A stretch of 64,000 bases of DNA from Corynebacterium sp. TAE3-ERU16 (GTDB taxonomy: Bacteria; Actinomycetota; Actinomycetes; Mycobacteriales; Mycobacteriaceae). Below are positions 27,583 to 37,832 of the stretch, in pieces. Positions within the stretch are counted from its first letter, which is position 1. Every line of letters starts with the position of its first letter. The notes below the pieces were generated by a model, which was not told the DNA's origin, made no database searches, and saw nothing but the letters and a program-made list of their open reading frames with translations. The translations under genes were made by a program, and so were the position numbers. The stretch spans positions 147,443 through 211,442 of the forward strand of contig NZ_JAHUTN010000005.1 in the NCBI RefSeq assembly GCF_019209935.1. The letters are read 5' to 3'.

Positions 27583-29270
27583 GACGGCCAGTCTATGACA
27601 CGTGGGTGAGAACGTCGTACAGCCCACCACAGCAGGGCCGTAACGGCCACCGTCGAGAGCACCGTGGACAGGTAGATGCCGGCCACCGTTCCGGGTGGCA
27701 GCGGCAGCCCGCGGGGCAGGACGAAGAAACTGACCACGGCCGAGTAGACGGTCGCGGACACCCGGAACAGCGGCCGGTTCGCCCAGGCCGCGAGGGGCAA
27801 AATCGCCCACAGCATGTACCAGGGCTGGACGACGGGGAACAGCAGGACCAGGACGAACGTCGAGATTCCGAGGCCACCCACGGCGTGGATCGTGCCCCGG
27901 TAGACGGCGATGAGCATCCGGAGCATGAAGACACCGGCGACGGTGACCCCGGCGGCGCGGGTGACCGCCAGCATGGCCGCGGTCTGGTCGCCGAGCCCGG
28001 TGAGCATACCGATACCACCGGCTATGACGCCGAGTGCGGTCGTCGCGGACATCCAGGACCGGACCGCGACCGCACCGCCCTGACCCGTCACCCACCCGAG
28101 GCCGATTCCCGTGACCGCGCTGAGCGTGACGACCGAGCCGACCATCACACCGGCCTGGAACAGGCCCGCGGAGACGACGGCGACCAGTGGATGAAGTCCC
28201 CTCGAACGTAGGGTGCGGGCCAGCGCCATCCCGGTGAATCCGAGCGCGATGAATCCAGTGATCTTGACCATGCCGGCGCCGGCGATGAGCACCCCGGACA
28301 CGGTGAACAGGATCCATCCCGCCCACCGGTCCCGCCTGGACACCGCCATGACACGGTCCACCCCCCGGAGGCCGGTCTCCATGCCGACGAGCAGAAGACC
28401 GAGCAGTACCGACTCATTGTGGATGCCGCCGACGAGATGCAGGAGAGTCAGCGGGTTGAGCATCCCGAGCCAGACGGCCGCCTGCACGCTGACGCCGCAC
28501 CGGGACGCCAGGCGGCTCAACGCCCATCCGGCGGCGGCGATCCCCAGGACAGCCACCAGGCGGTGGAGATAGACGCCGACGAAAACGGATTCTCCGGCGA
28601 TCCGATAGATGACGGCGGAGATCCCGCTGGCCACGGGGCCGTAGGGTGAGGGGGAGTGGGACCAGATCAGCGGTACGGAACGGGCGAGCGGGTTACCGGA
28701 ACCGAGGAGGTCGACCGGCCCCGCGCTGTAGGGATCGAGTCCTCTCGCTGTGATGGCACCCTGGGCCAGGTAGGAGTAGATGTCCTGGGTGAACATCGGC
28801 GCGCTCAGGGCTATCGGCGCCATCCACACCACGAAGGTCCGGTACAGCTGTCCCGTACTGACCCGGAATCGCCGGGTGCGGTCACCGAGGACGCTCGCGC
28901 CCACGTACGGGGCCATCAGCACCCACGCGATGACGATGAGGGCGACCCCGGTCAGCGCGACGGTGGATGACGTCTGCAGCATGCGTTGCATGATTGAACC
29001 ACCGGGAAACGACCGGTAGACGTTAGCGGTGACAGGGAGCGCTCCCGCGCCGAGTGCGCCGAAGCTCAACATGAGTGCACCCACCGTCCCCATCCAGCGG
29101 AGCAGGGCGAACCGGACGGGGAGCACGGATGCCCCGGGATGGTTCCGGGGTTCCTCGAAACCTCCGGTCCGGTGGAGGGACGCGGACCGGGAGCCTGCGG
29201 ACCCGATCCTGGGAAGTTCCCCGGTGAGAGCGCGGAGGATCACCGTTCGGCGGGAGGAAGCTTCTGACAC
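27579..29270 (-). CDS. mptB: Alpha-(1->6)-mannopyranosyltransferase MptB-like (GT-C)
   Basis: Polytopic GT-C glycosyltransferase of 563 residues. In corynebacteria MptB starts the alpha-1,6-mannan backbone of lipomannan and lipoarabinomannan from polyprenyl-phosphomannose on the outer face of the membrane. At least ten hydrophobic segments are visible. The first extracytoplasmic loop carries the acidic motif PMFTQDIYSYLAQGAITARG, and a later one reads GIHNESVLLGLLLVGMETGL. The gene lies next to and divergent from the suf operon, exactly where mptB sits in C. glutamicum. GTG 29270 is preceded by TAGAATGCCGGT, so a leaderless mRNA is predicted. Naming relies on topology and synteny. Confidence 0.85.
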   Translation of the reverse strand: MSEASSRRTVILRALTGELPRIGSAGSRSASLHRTGGFEEPRNHPGASVLPVRFALLRWMGTVGALMLSFGALGAGALPVTANVYRSFPGGSIMQRMLQTSSTVALTGVALIVIAWVLMAPYVGASVLGDRTRRFRVSTGQLYRTFVVWMAPIALSAPMFTQDIYSYLAQGAITARGLDPYSAGPVDLLGSGNPLARSVPLIWSHSPSPYGPVASGISAVIYRIAGESVFVGVYLHRLVAVLGIAAAGWALSRLASRCGVSVQAAVWLGMLNPLTLLHLVGGIHNESVLLGLLLVGMETGLRGVDRVMAVSRRDRWAGWILFTVSGVLIAGAGMVKITGFIALGFTGMALARTLRSRGLHPLVAVVSAGLFQAGVMVGSVVTLSAVTGIGLGWVTGQGGAVAVRSWMSATTALGVIAGGIGMLTGLGDQTAAMLAVTRAAGVTVAGVFMLRMLIAVYRGTIHAVGGLGISTFVLVLLFPVVQPWYMLWAILPLAAWANRPLFRVSATVYSAVVSFFVLPRGLPLPPGTVAGIYLSTVLSTVAVTALLWWAVRRSHPRVIDWPS

Positions 29271-29276
29271 ACCGGC

Positions 29277-29282
29277 ATTCTA
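29277..29282 (-). promoter_or_regulatory. -10 element (TAGAAT) for leaderless mptB
   Basis: TAGAAT on the minus strand ends 6 nt before GTG 29270. The 12-mer TAGAATGCCGGT is shared with the rapZ and 52112 promoters. Confidence 0.6.
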
Positions 29283-29342
29283 ACCGTGCGCGCCACGGGC
29301 AGCGCCGTGTGCGGCGCGAGGGGAAGACGTCGCTGGAGGCCC

Positions 29343-29374
29343 GGGGGTGGCGGTGAATGGTCACTGCCACCCCC
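29343..29374 (+). terminator. Terminator-like hairpin between divergent mptB and sufR
   Basis: 14-bp stem GGGGGTGGCGGTGA / TCACTGCCACCCCC (one G-T pair) with loop ATGG, followed on the plus strand by GTTTTT at 29381-29386. It looks like an intrinsic terminator reading rightward. No gene lies upstream on that strand, so what it stops is unclear. Confidence 0.6.
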
Positions 29375-29418
29375 GTCCGCCGTTTTTCGTGAACGGGTGA
29401 CGGTGGCGCGACGGTGTA

Positions 29419-29544
29419 TTGAACGGTGGTCAACCGGCGGGTCGGCGCTCCCTGCCCGCATCGATCGTCATCGGTCCGGAGTGGCGGGCCCACCGGGTAT
29501 CTCCACCGGTTGGACAACGGGAATGAATTACGGAACACTTGTGT
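29419..29544 (+). promoter_or_regulatory. Candidate operators in the sufR promoter region
   Basis: Three short inverted repeats precede sufR: TTGA-N7-TCAA (29419-29433), GTTGGACAAC (29509-29518) and ACACTTGTGT (29535-29544). A possible -10, TCTAAT, is at 29547-29552. SufR proteins of other bacteria bind imperfect palindromes upstream of suf operons. Which repeat is the operator cannot be decided by eye. Confidence 0.4.
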
Positions 29545-29694
29545 TGTCTAATGATGAACGGTGGGTCGGACCCGCCGTGGACAGACGTATCCCGGTTGTC
29601 CGTTCCCCGCCTCCCCCGGCATCGGTGGAGGCGGGACGGCTGCCCGGGGACCACCCGGATTGAACAACTGACGAGAGAGCAGGAGGTGACAACG

Positions 29695-30435
29695 GTGACG
29701 ACAGCACGACAGGATCGGACCGGGTCCCGGTCCACCTGTTCCCCGGCGGGTTCATTCCGTCCCCAGGACGGCGACACCCGCCGTGCGATCCTCCGGACAC
29801 TGCTCGAGCGGGCCCCGGTGAGTGCCTCGGACATCGGGGCCCACCTCGGTTTCTCGGCGGCGGGTGTGCGTCGGCATCTGGACATTCTGGTCGACGATGA
29901 ACTGGTCGAGGTCACCCGCCCCGTCGGTCGTGGCCGTGGACGTGGGCGCCCGGCGAAGGCCTTCCGCCTCACCGACCGGGGACGCGCGACGTTCGGCCAC
30001 GACTACGACTCCCTCGCCGCTTCCGCTCTGCAGGCACTGCGGGAGACGGGCGGAGAGGAAGCCGTCCGGGCGTTCGCCCGGCGGCGCATCTCGACGATCG
30101 TCGACGGGATAGCACCCGCCGACGACGAGGAGTCCGTCCCCGCGACAGCCCGCGCGGTAGCGGACGCTTTCTCCGCTCACGGCTACGCCGCCACGGTGCA
30201 CCATGCCGGTGGAGGCGTGCAGATCTGCCAGCACCACTGCCCGATCTCCCAGGTCGCCTCGGAGTTCCCCGAACTCTGTGAGGCGGAGCACGAGGCGATC
30301 GCCAGGTTGCTCGGGAATCACGTGCAACCCCTGGCGTCCATCGCCGAGGGACACGGCATCTGCACGACCAACGTTCCGGCCGGGCAGCTCACATTGACCC
30401 CCATACCCCACACTCCTGATGAAAGGAGAGGCTAA
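29695..30435 (+). CDS. sufR: SufR-type Fe-S sensing transcriptional regulator
   Basis: Regulator of the downstream Fe-S assembly operon, 246 residues. The N-terminal winged helix is ILRTLLERAPVSASDIGAHL and GFSAAGVRRHLDILVDD. The C-terminal part carries the Fe-S ligand cysteines in VQICQHHCPISQVASEFPEL followed by C, with a further Cys in GHGICTTNVP. SufR homologues bind a [4Fe-4S] cluster and repress suf when cluster supply is good. The start is GTG 29695 with AGGAGG 8 nt upstream; GTG 29686 would overlap that site. The stop is immediately followed by the sufB ATG, so the regulator is part of the operon it is expected to control. Confidence 0.93.
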   Translation: MTTARQDRTGSRSTCSPAGSFRPQDGDTRRAILRTLLERAPVSASDIGAHLGFSAAGVRRHLDILVDDELVEVTRPVGRGRGRGRPAKAFRLTDRGRATFGHDYDSLAASALQALRETGGEEAVRAFARRRISTIVDGIAPADDEESVPATARAVADAFSAHGYAATVHHAGGGVQICQHHCPISQVASEFPELCEAEHEAIARLLGNHVQPLASIAEGHGICTTNVPAGQLTLTPIPHTPDERRG

Positions 30436-31881
30436 ATGACCCAGGCCCAGGAAAAGCCGGTTGTCGACGCCCCCCGCACCGATGAGGAGATCATCGACTC
30501 AATCGGCGCGTACAACTACGGTTGGCACGACACGGACATCGCAGGCGCGGCCGCGAAACGCGGTCTCAGCTCCGAGGTCGTCGCGGACATCTCCGGTAAG
30601 AAGAACGAGCCCGAATGGATGCTGAAGAACCGGCAGAAGGCACTCGACATCTTCGAGCGTAAGCCGATGCCGACCTGGGGAGCCGACCTCTCCGGGATCG
30701 ACTTCGACAACATCAAGTACTTCGTGCGTTCCACGGAGAAGCAGGCCACCACGTGGGACGAGCTTCCCGCGGACATCAAGGACACCTACGACAAGCTGGG
30801 TATTCCCGAGGCGGAGAAGCAGCGCCTTGTCGCCGGCGTCGCCGCCCAGTACGAGTCCGAGGTCGTCTACCACCAGATCCGCGAGGACCTGGAGGCGCAG
30901 GGCGTCATCTTCCTCGACACCGACACAGCCCTCCGGGAGCACGAGGACCTGTTCCGCGAGTACTTCGGTACCGTCATCCCCGCGGGCGACAACAAGTTCG
31001 CGGCCCTGAACACCGCCGTCTGGTCCGGTGGGTCGTTCATCTACGTCCCGAAGGGCGTCCACGTCGACATCCCCCTGCAGGCCTACTTCCGCATCAACAC
31101 CGAGAACATGGGTCAGTTCGAGCGGACGCTCATCATCGTCGACGAGGACGCCTACGTCCACTACGTCGAGGGCTGTACCGCGCCGATCTACAAGTCGGAC
31201 TCCCTGCACTCCGCGGTCGTGGAGATCATCGTCAAGAAGGGCGGCCGCTGCCGTTACACGACGATCCAGAACTGGTCGAACAACGTCTACAACCTCGTCA
31301 CCAAGCGCACCAAGTGTGAAGAGGGCGCAACGATGGAGTGGGTCGACGGCAACATCGGCTCGAAGGTCACGATGAAGTACCCGGCCGTGTGGATGACCGG
31401 CCCCCACGCCAAGGGTGAGGTGCTCTCCGTGGCCTTCGCCGGCGAGGGCCAGTTCCAGGACACCGGCGCGAAGATGGTCCACATGGCGCCGTACACGTCC
31501 TCCAACATCGTGAGCAAGTCCGTCGCCAGGTCGGGCGGCCGCGCCGCCTACCGGGGTCTCGTCCAGATCAACGCCAACGCGCACCACTCGACCTCCAACG
31601 TCGAGTGCGACGCACTCCTGGTGGACAACATCTCGAGGTCGGACACCTACCCGTACAACGACATCCGGAACGACCACGTCTCCCTCGGTCACGAAGCCAC
31701 CGTCTCCCAGGTCTCCGAGGACCAGCTCTTCTACCTGATGAGCCGCGGCGTCGCCGAAGACGAGGCCATGGCGATGATCGTGCGCGGCTTCGTCGAGCCG
31801 ATCGCGAAGGAACTCCCGATGGAGTACGCGCTCGAACTCAACCGCCTGATTGAACTGCAGATGGAAGGATCGGTGGGTTAA
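30436..31881 (+). CDS. sufB: Fe-S cluster assembly scaffold subunit SufB
   Basis: Scaffold subunit of the cytosolic SufBCD complex where [4Fe-4S] clusters are built. The protein has 481 residues, the family length. Recognised blocks: [20 protein letters not shown] near the N-terminus, [40 protein letters not shown] (with a conserved cysteine), [20 protein letters not shown], and the C-terminal [30 protein letters not shown] lies upstream of ATG 30436, which directly follows the sufR stop. sufD begins 5 nt after its end. Normal in all respects. Confidence 0.97.
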   Translation: MTQAQEKPVVDAPRTDEEIIDSIGAYNYGWHDTDIAGAAAKRGLSSEVVADISGKKNEPEWMLKNRQKALDIFERKPMPTWGADLSGIDFDNIKYFVRSTEKQATTWDELPADIKDTYDKLGIPEAEKQRLVAGVAAQYESEVVYHQIREDLEAQGVIFLDTDTALREHEDLFREYFGTVIPAGDNKFAALNTAVWSGGSFIYVPKGVHVDIPLQAYFRINTENMGQFERTLIIVDEDAYVHYVEGCTAPIYKSDSLHSAVVEIIVKKGGRCRYTTIQNWSNNVYNLVTKRTKCEEGATMEWVDGNIGSKVTMKYPAVWMTGPHAKGEVLSVAFAGEGQFQDTGAKMVHMAPYTSSNIVSKSVARSGGRAAYRGLVQINANAHHSTSNVECDALLVDNISRSDTYPYNDIRNDHVSLGHEATVSQVSEDQLFYLMSRGVAEDEAMAMIVRGFVEPIAKELPMEYALELNRLIELQMEGSVG

Positions 31882-31886
31882 TCCCG

Positions 31887-33071
31887 ATGACCGAGACAAA
31901 AGTGGAACGTGTCAAGAACGCCACCTACCACGACACCAAGGGTGATTTGTTCACCTCCTTCAACGTCGACGACTTCGACGTTCCCCGGGGCCGGGACGAG
32001 GTCTGGCGCTTCACTCCGCTGCGTCGGTTGAGGGGCCTGCACGACGGCACCTTCCCCGAGGCGACCACCCCGGACGTCGCCGTCGACGTTCCCGATTCCG
32101 CATCGGGGGTCACGGTAGAGAAGGTGTCCCGCGACGATGAACGGATCGGGACCGCCGGTGCCCCCGTCGACCGTGTCGGGGCCCAGGCTTGGAGTTCCAT
32201 GGAGGAGGCCACCCTCGTCACCTTCGCCAGAAACTCCACGAACACCGATCCGGTCACCGTCACGGTCACCGGCAGGGGAGCCGACGTCACCTCGTTCACC
32301 GACGTCAGCATCGTCGTGGAGGACGGTGCCGAGGCCGTAGTCAACATCCGATACACCGGTGACGGCACCCACGCCGACAACCATGAGTACATCGTGGGTG
32401 ACAACGCCCGGCTGACCGTCGTCGTCCACGTCGACTGGGACGACACCGCGGTCCATCTCGGCAACCAGCGGGCGAAGCTCGGACGGGACGCGGTGCTCCG
32501 CCACAACGTCGCCTGCTTCGGCGGCGGCGTCGTACGACTCATCCCGAGCGTGAAGTTCACCGCCCCCGGCGGCGACGCCGAACTGCTCGGTGTCTACTTC
32601 GCCGACGACGGACAGTTCTTCGAGCAGCGTCTGCTCGTCGACCACGCCGAGCCGAACTGCCGCTCCAACGTGCTGTACAAGGGTGCGCTCCAGGCGGATC
32701 CGGCATCCGATCTCCCTGACGCGCGCACCGCCTGGGTCGGCGACGTCCTGATCCGCGCCAATGCACAGGGAACCGACACCTACGAGACGAACCGCAACCT
32801 CGTCCTCACCGAGGGGGCGCGGGCTGACGCGGTACCGAACCTCGAGATCGAGACCGGCGAGATCGTCGGAGCGGGTCACGCGGCAACGGTCGGCCGCTTC
32901 GACGACGACCAGCTCTTCTACCTCCTCTCCCGCGGCATCGACCCGAACCAGGCCCGCCGACTGATCGTGCGCGGCTTCTTCTCCGAGGTCATCGGCCGGA
33001 TCCCCGTCAAGGCCGTCCGCGATCAGCTCGAGGAGCAGATCGCCGAAGAGCTCGAGGGAACGCGCCTCTGA
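31887..33071 (+). CDS. sufD: Fe-S cluster assembly protein SufD
   Basis: Partner of SufB in the SufBC2D scaffold, with the same beta-helix fold; it contributes a histidine to cluster assembly. The protein has 394 residues. Blocks include DEVWRFTPLRRLRGLHDG, VVHVDWDDTAVHLGNQRAKL, RLIPSVKFTAPGGDAELLGV, QFFEQRLLVDHAEPNCRSNV and the shared C-terminal LFYLLSRGIDPNQARRLIVR. ATG 31887 lies 5 nt after sufB, implying translational coupling. An 81-nt gap precedes sufC. Residue checks by eye show nothing unusual. Confidence 0.96.
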   Translation: MTETKVERVKNATYHDTKGDLFTSFNVDDFDVPRGRDEVWRFTPLRRLRGLHDGTFPEATTPDVAVDVPDSASGVTVEKVSRDDERIGTAGAPVDRVGAQAWSSMEEATLVTFARNSTNTDPVTVTVTGRGADVTSFTDVSIVVEDGAEAVVNIRYTGDGTHADNHEYIVGDNARLTVVVHVDWDDTAVHLGNQRAKLGRDAVLRHNVACFGGGVVRLIPSVKFTAPGGDAELLGVYFADDGQFFEQRLLVDHAEPNCRSNVLYKGALQADPASDLPDARTAWVGDVLIRANAQGTDTYETNRNLVLTEGARADAVPNLEIETGEIVGAGHAATVGRFDDDQLFYLLSRGIDPNQARRLIVRGFFSEVIGRIPVKAVRDQLEEQIAEELEGTRL

Positions 33072-33152
33072 GAACGTCCCCGTGCGCCCGGTACACCCCG
33101 GCCCACGGCCCCTCCGCAGTACCACACCTCACAGCCCAAGAAAGAACCCACA

Positions 33153-35184
<2,032 letters not shown>

Positions 35185-35185
<1 letters not shown>

Positions 35186-35634
35186 TGCGACTTGAACAGA
35201 TGTACCAGGAGGTCATCCTGGACCACTACCGCCATCCGCAGCACAAGGGACTCCGCGATCCGTTCGATTCGGAGGTCCACCACGTCAACACCTCCTGCGG
35301 GGACGAACTCACGCTCCGGGTCCACCTCTCGGAGGACGGATCGACCGTCGAGGATGTTTCCTATGACGCGGTCGGCTGCTCCATCAGCCAGGCCTCCACA
35401 TCCGTGATGGCCGAGGAGATCGTCGGTGCGAGTGTGGAGGACGCGATGAAGAGCGTCTCCGCGTTCGAGACGATGATCACGTCCCGCGGCACCGAGGAGG
35501 GCGACGCCGACCTGATCGGCGACGGCATCGCGTTCGCCGGTGTGTCGAAGTATCCCGCCCGCGTCAAATGTGCCCTGCTCGGATGGAAGGCGTTCCAGGC
35601 CGCGACCGCTCAAGCACTCAAGGAGAAGAGATGA
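35185..35634 (+). CDS. sufU: Sulfur acceptor protein SufU
   Basis: Zinc-containing, IscU-like protein that accepts persulfide sulfur from SufS in Gram-positive bacteria. It has 149 residues. Three conserved cysteines are visible: NTSCGDELTL, AVGCSISQASTSVM and RVKCALLGWKAF, with the aspartate of the SCGD motif completing the zinc site. The N-terminus MYQEVILDHYRHPQHKGL is typical. The start ATG 35185 overlaps the sufS stop, and its own TGA overlaps the sufT ATG, so sufS-sufU-sufT are tightly coupled. Confidence 0.96.
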
Positions 35635-36059
35635 CCGACCAGACAGAGAACCGCGACGCCACCGCGTCCGAGGGCGGCGATCTGCCCCCGGACCGCTCCG
35701 ACGAGAGGATCGAGAGGGTCCGCCCCGAGCAGTCCGAGGACGATCTCGCCAAGGCGAGTGATGTCGAGGAGTACATGCGCGACGTGATCGACCCCGAGCT
35801 GGGCATCAACGTCGTCGACCTCGGTCTGGTGTACGACATCTGGATCGAGAACGGCGATGAGGCGGTCGTCCAGATGACCCTGACCTCCCCGGCGTGCCCG
35901 TTGACGGACATCCTGGAGGAACAGGCGGAGACCGCAGTCGTGGGATCCGGGACCGCCAGCAAGCTCGATCTGGAGTGGGTCTGGCGTCCTCCGTGGGGAC
36001 CGCACATGATCACCGAGGACGGACGCGAGCAGCTCCGCGCACTCGGCTTCTCGGTCTGA
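35631..36059 (+). CDS. sufT: SufT-like MIP18/DUF59 Fe-S assembly factor
   Basis: Last gene of the suf operon, 142 residues. An acidic, probably disordered N-terminus of about 45 residues precedes a MIP18/PaaD-like DUF59 domain. The domain carries DPELGINVVDLGLVYDIWI, LTSPACPLTDIL with the conserved cysteine, and WRPPWGPHMITEDGR. Such proteins assist maturation of Fe-S proteins. The start is ATG 35631, which overlaps the sufU TGA (ATGA); the longer reading from 35568 lies inside sufU. No hairpin was evident just downstream. Confidence 0.93.
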   Translation: MTDQTENRDATASEGGDLPPDRSDERIERVRPEQSEDDLAKASDVEEYMRDVIDPELGINVVDLGLVYDIWIENGDEAVVQMTLTSPACPLTDILEEQAETAVVGSGTASKLDLEWVWRPPWGPHMITEDGREQLRALGFSV

Positions 36060-36245
36060 TCCGCAGCCCGCCGCCCGCGGGCGTTCCTCCCCTGCACCCC
36101 TCCCGTCGATGTGAACCGGACCCGGTGACCGGGAAAGCTCACATCGTGGGGGTGCCTCGCGTGAGTCCCCTGCGTCAGATCTGCTTCCCCGGTGACCCTC
36201 CGTCGGTTAGTGTTGTCCGCAAACCTTCCGACAGTGAGGAATCAC

Positions 36246-36854
36246 ATGAGATACAGAACCCATCGACTCTTCACCACGGGTGTGGCGGCGCTGGCCTCCG
36301 CGGTGCTCATCTCCACCGGTGTCCCGGTCGCTGGCGCGGCACCGGCGGCAGCCGGACCCGTCGCGGAAGCACAGACGGACACCGCCAAGCGGTCCATCGC
36401 CCGGGAGCTGACCCTCGAAGCCGGCCCCGTCGGTGGGCTCGAGAACAGTGCGCGCAGATACCGCATCACCGCACATCTTTCGTCGGCGGACCCGGCGACG
36501 GGGCACGGTATCGCCGGACAGGTCGTCACCTTCACCGTCAACGGTCCGGCTTCCGGGTACACGGTGGATGCGGTTACGGATGCCGACGGATTCGCGACCA
36601 TCCACCACGTCGTCACCTTCACCGACGCCCAGGCCCTGGCGTCCGGGGTGCGTGTCACCGCCACCGTCGATTCCCACTACGAGGACAACGCCGTCTACGG
36701 GCCCGCGGAGGCCGGGATCGTCGTGCCCCTCACCGGTGATCCGGGTGGATTCGGTTCGTCGGGCCCCGGATTCGGCTTCTTCTCCGGCATGCTCGCCAAC
36801 TTCCACCGGATGTTCGGGCACTTTTTCGCAGGCCTCTTCGGAGCGAACCGGTGA
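36246..36854 (+). CDS. Secreted Ig-like domain protein (first of a pair)
   Basis: Protein of 202 residues of unknown function. It has a Sec signal peptide (RTHRLFTTGVAALASAVL, with cleavage likely after an Ala-rich stretch near residue 32). Residues about 65-165 are strand-rich and resemble a bacterial Ig-like (Big-1 type) domain: VVTFTVNGPASGYTVDAVTD, ADGFATIHHVVTF and VRVTATVDSHY. The last ~30 residues are Gly/Phe-rich and amphipathic (FGFFSGMLANFHRMF). There is no LPXTG motif or lipobox. ATG 36246 has GTGAGGA just upstream. It overlaps the next gene by 4 nt (GTGA), so the two are co-translated. The similar layout of the neighbour suggests a functional pair. Confidence 0.75.
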   Translation: MRYRTHRLFTTGVAALASAVLISTGVPVAGAAPAAAGPVAEAQTDTAKRSIARELTLEAGPVGGLENSARRYRITAHLSSADPATGHGIAGQVVTFTVNGPASGYTVDAVTDADGFATIHHVVTFTDAQALASGVRVTATVDSHYEDNAVYGPAEAGIVVPLTGDPGGFGSSGPGFGFFSGMLANFHRMFGHFFAGLFGANR

Positions 36855-37426
36855 ACGCGGGGTTGGGGCGACGCGGTCAGGACAGGCGCGCACGATTGGT
36901 GCCGCATGCCGGTACAGCTGTCGCGGCGGCCCTTCTTCTCGCCGTCACCTCCGGAACCGAGATCGCCGCGGCGATCCCTCCGGTGCCGGTCGTCGGAGAG
37001 TGCGTCCCCGGTGCGGACGCCCTATGTGACATGCCGCACCCGATTGACCCGATCCACGTGACGCGGTCACTGGAACTGTCGGTGGTCCCTGTCGGACCAT
37101 TCAGCTCGAAGATGCGGGCGACCGCGTCGGTGACCAACGAACCGAAGGCCCCCTTCTCAGCTGAGGGAGAGACCGTGACCTTCACGATTGACGGAAGGGC
37201 CTACACCGCGGTGGTCGGGGCCGATGAAACGGCTTCGGTTGATTTCCATCCTCGGCCCGGCGGAGGATTCGTCGGCGCCGACCTGCCGATGGGCTCTGAG
37301 AGCGACGGTCTGATCATCATGTCGGAGGCTCACGCTGAGGTGCCGTACACGGCTCCGGCCGTCGGCATCGGCGGCGGGTTCCTCGGTTGGTTACTGTCTC
37401 TGCTCCACGGAATCTTCGGCTTCTGA
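36851..37426 (+). CDS. Secreted protein (second of a pair), unknown function
   Basis: Protein of 191 residues. A basic N-terminus and hydrophobic core (TAVAAALLLAVTS) form a signal peptide, with cleavage likely near residue 40. The mature part begins with a short Cys pair (GECVPGADALCDMPHP) and a strand-rich stretch, SLELSVVPVGPFSSKM to ETVTFTIDGRAYTAVV, resembling half of an Ig-like domain. It ends with a hydrophobic, aromatic tail GGGFLGWLLSLLHGIFGF. The start is GTG 36851, overlapping the upstream stop (GTGA). The C-terminal tail echoes that of the first protein. No family was recognised; surface or envelope location is inferred. Confidence 0.7.
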   Translation: MNAGLGRRGQDRRARLVPHAGTAVAAALLLAVTSGTEIAAAIPPVPVVGECVPGADALCDMPHPIDPIHVTRSLELSVVPVGPFSSKMRATASVTNEPKAPFSAEGETVTFTIDGRAYTAVVGADETASVDFHPRPGGGFVGADLPMGSESDGLIIMSEAHAEVPYTAPAVGIGGGFLGWLLSLLHGIFGF

Positions 37427-37832
37427 GCGAATAAGGAGCTCAATCCGGGACGCCGGTCCGATCGCCCGATTTCGTCCGGGACCGACGCGCGGTCCGACGG
37501 CCCGGTCTCTCCGCCCCACGGAGCTGGAGATCCCTCATCCGCTCAGCGCCCTCTCAAGCGGCAGGTCGGGGATCGTGGTTCGTCCAGGAGCGGTGCGGAG
37601 GTTCACGTGGCCGCAGCCCGGTGGTTCGGCGTTCCGGTGCGCGTCCGGTGGCGGAGGCATGGCACAGGAACCGGTGAAACACATGATTGCGACCCGAAAT
37701 CCGTGCGCCGAAAGACCTGTGCCGGACACGGATCCGCTCGAGTCCGCGTACACCTGCGCGGGCCAGTTTCCGGTCCGGGACCGGCCGATGTGCTTCGGCG
37801 CGCTCTACGCATCGGCTCTGTGCAGGCGCCGA
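37427..37832. other. Gene-free stretch before the lycopene cyclase
   Basis: About 400 nt between converging genes. Short ORFs on both strands have unlike-protein composition. No strong hairpin or repeat was seen, apart from GC-rich short inverted repeats around 37455-37510. Confidence 0.4.

Noticed and set aside
27583..28326. Upstream extension of the ABC ATPase frame (about 248 extra codons)
   Set aside because: It overlaps mptB. GTG 27582 at the mptB stop gives a normal ATPase, while the extension has no family features.
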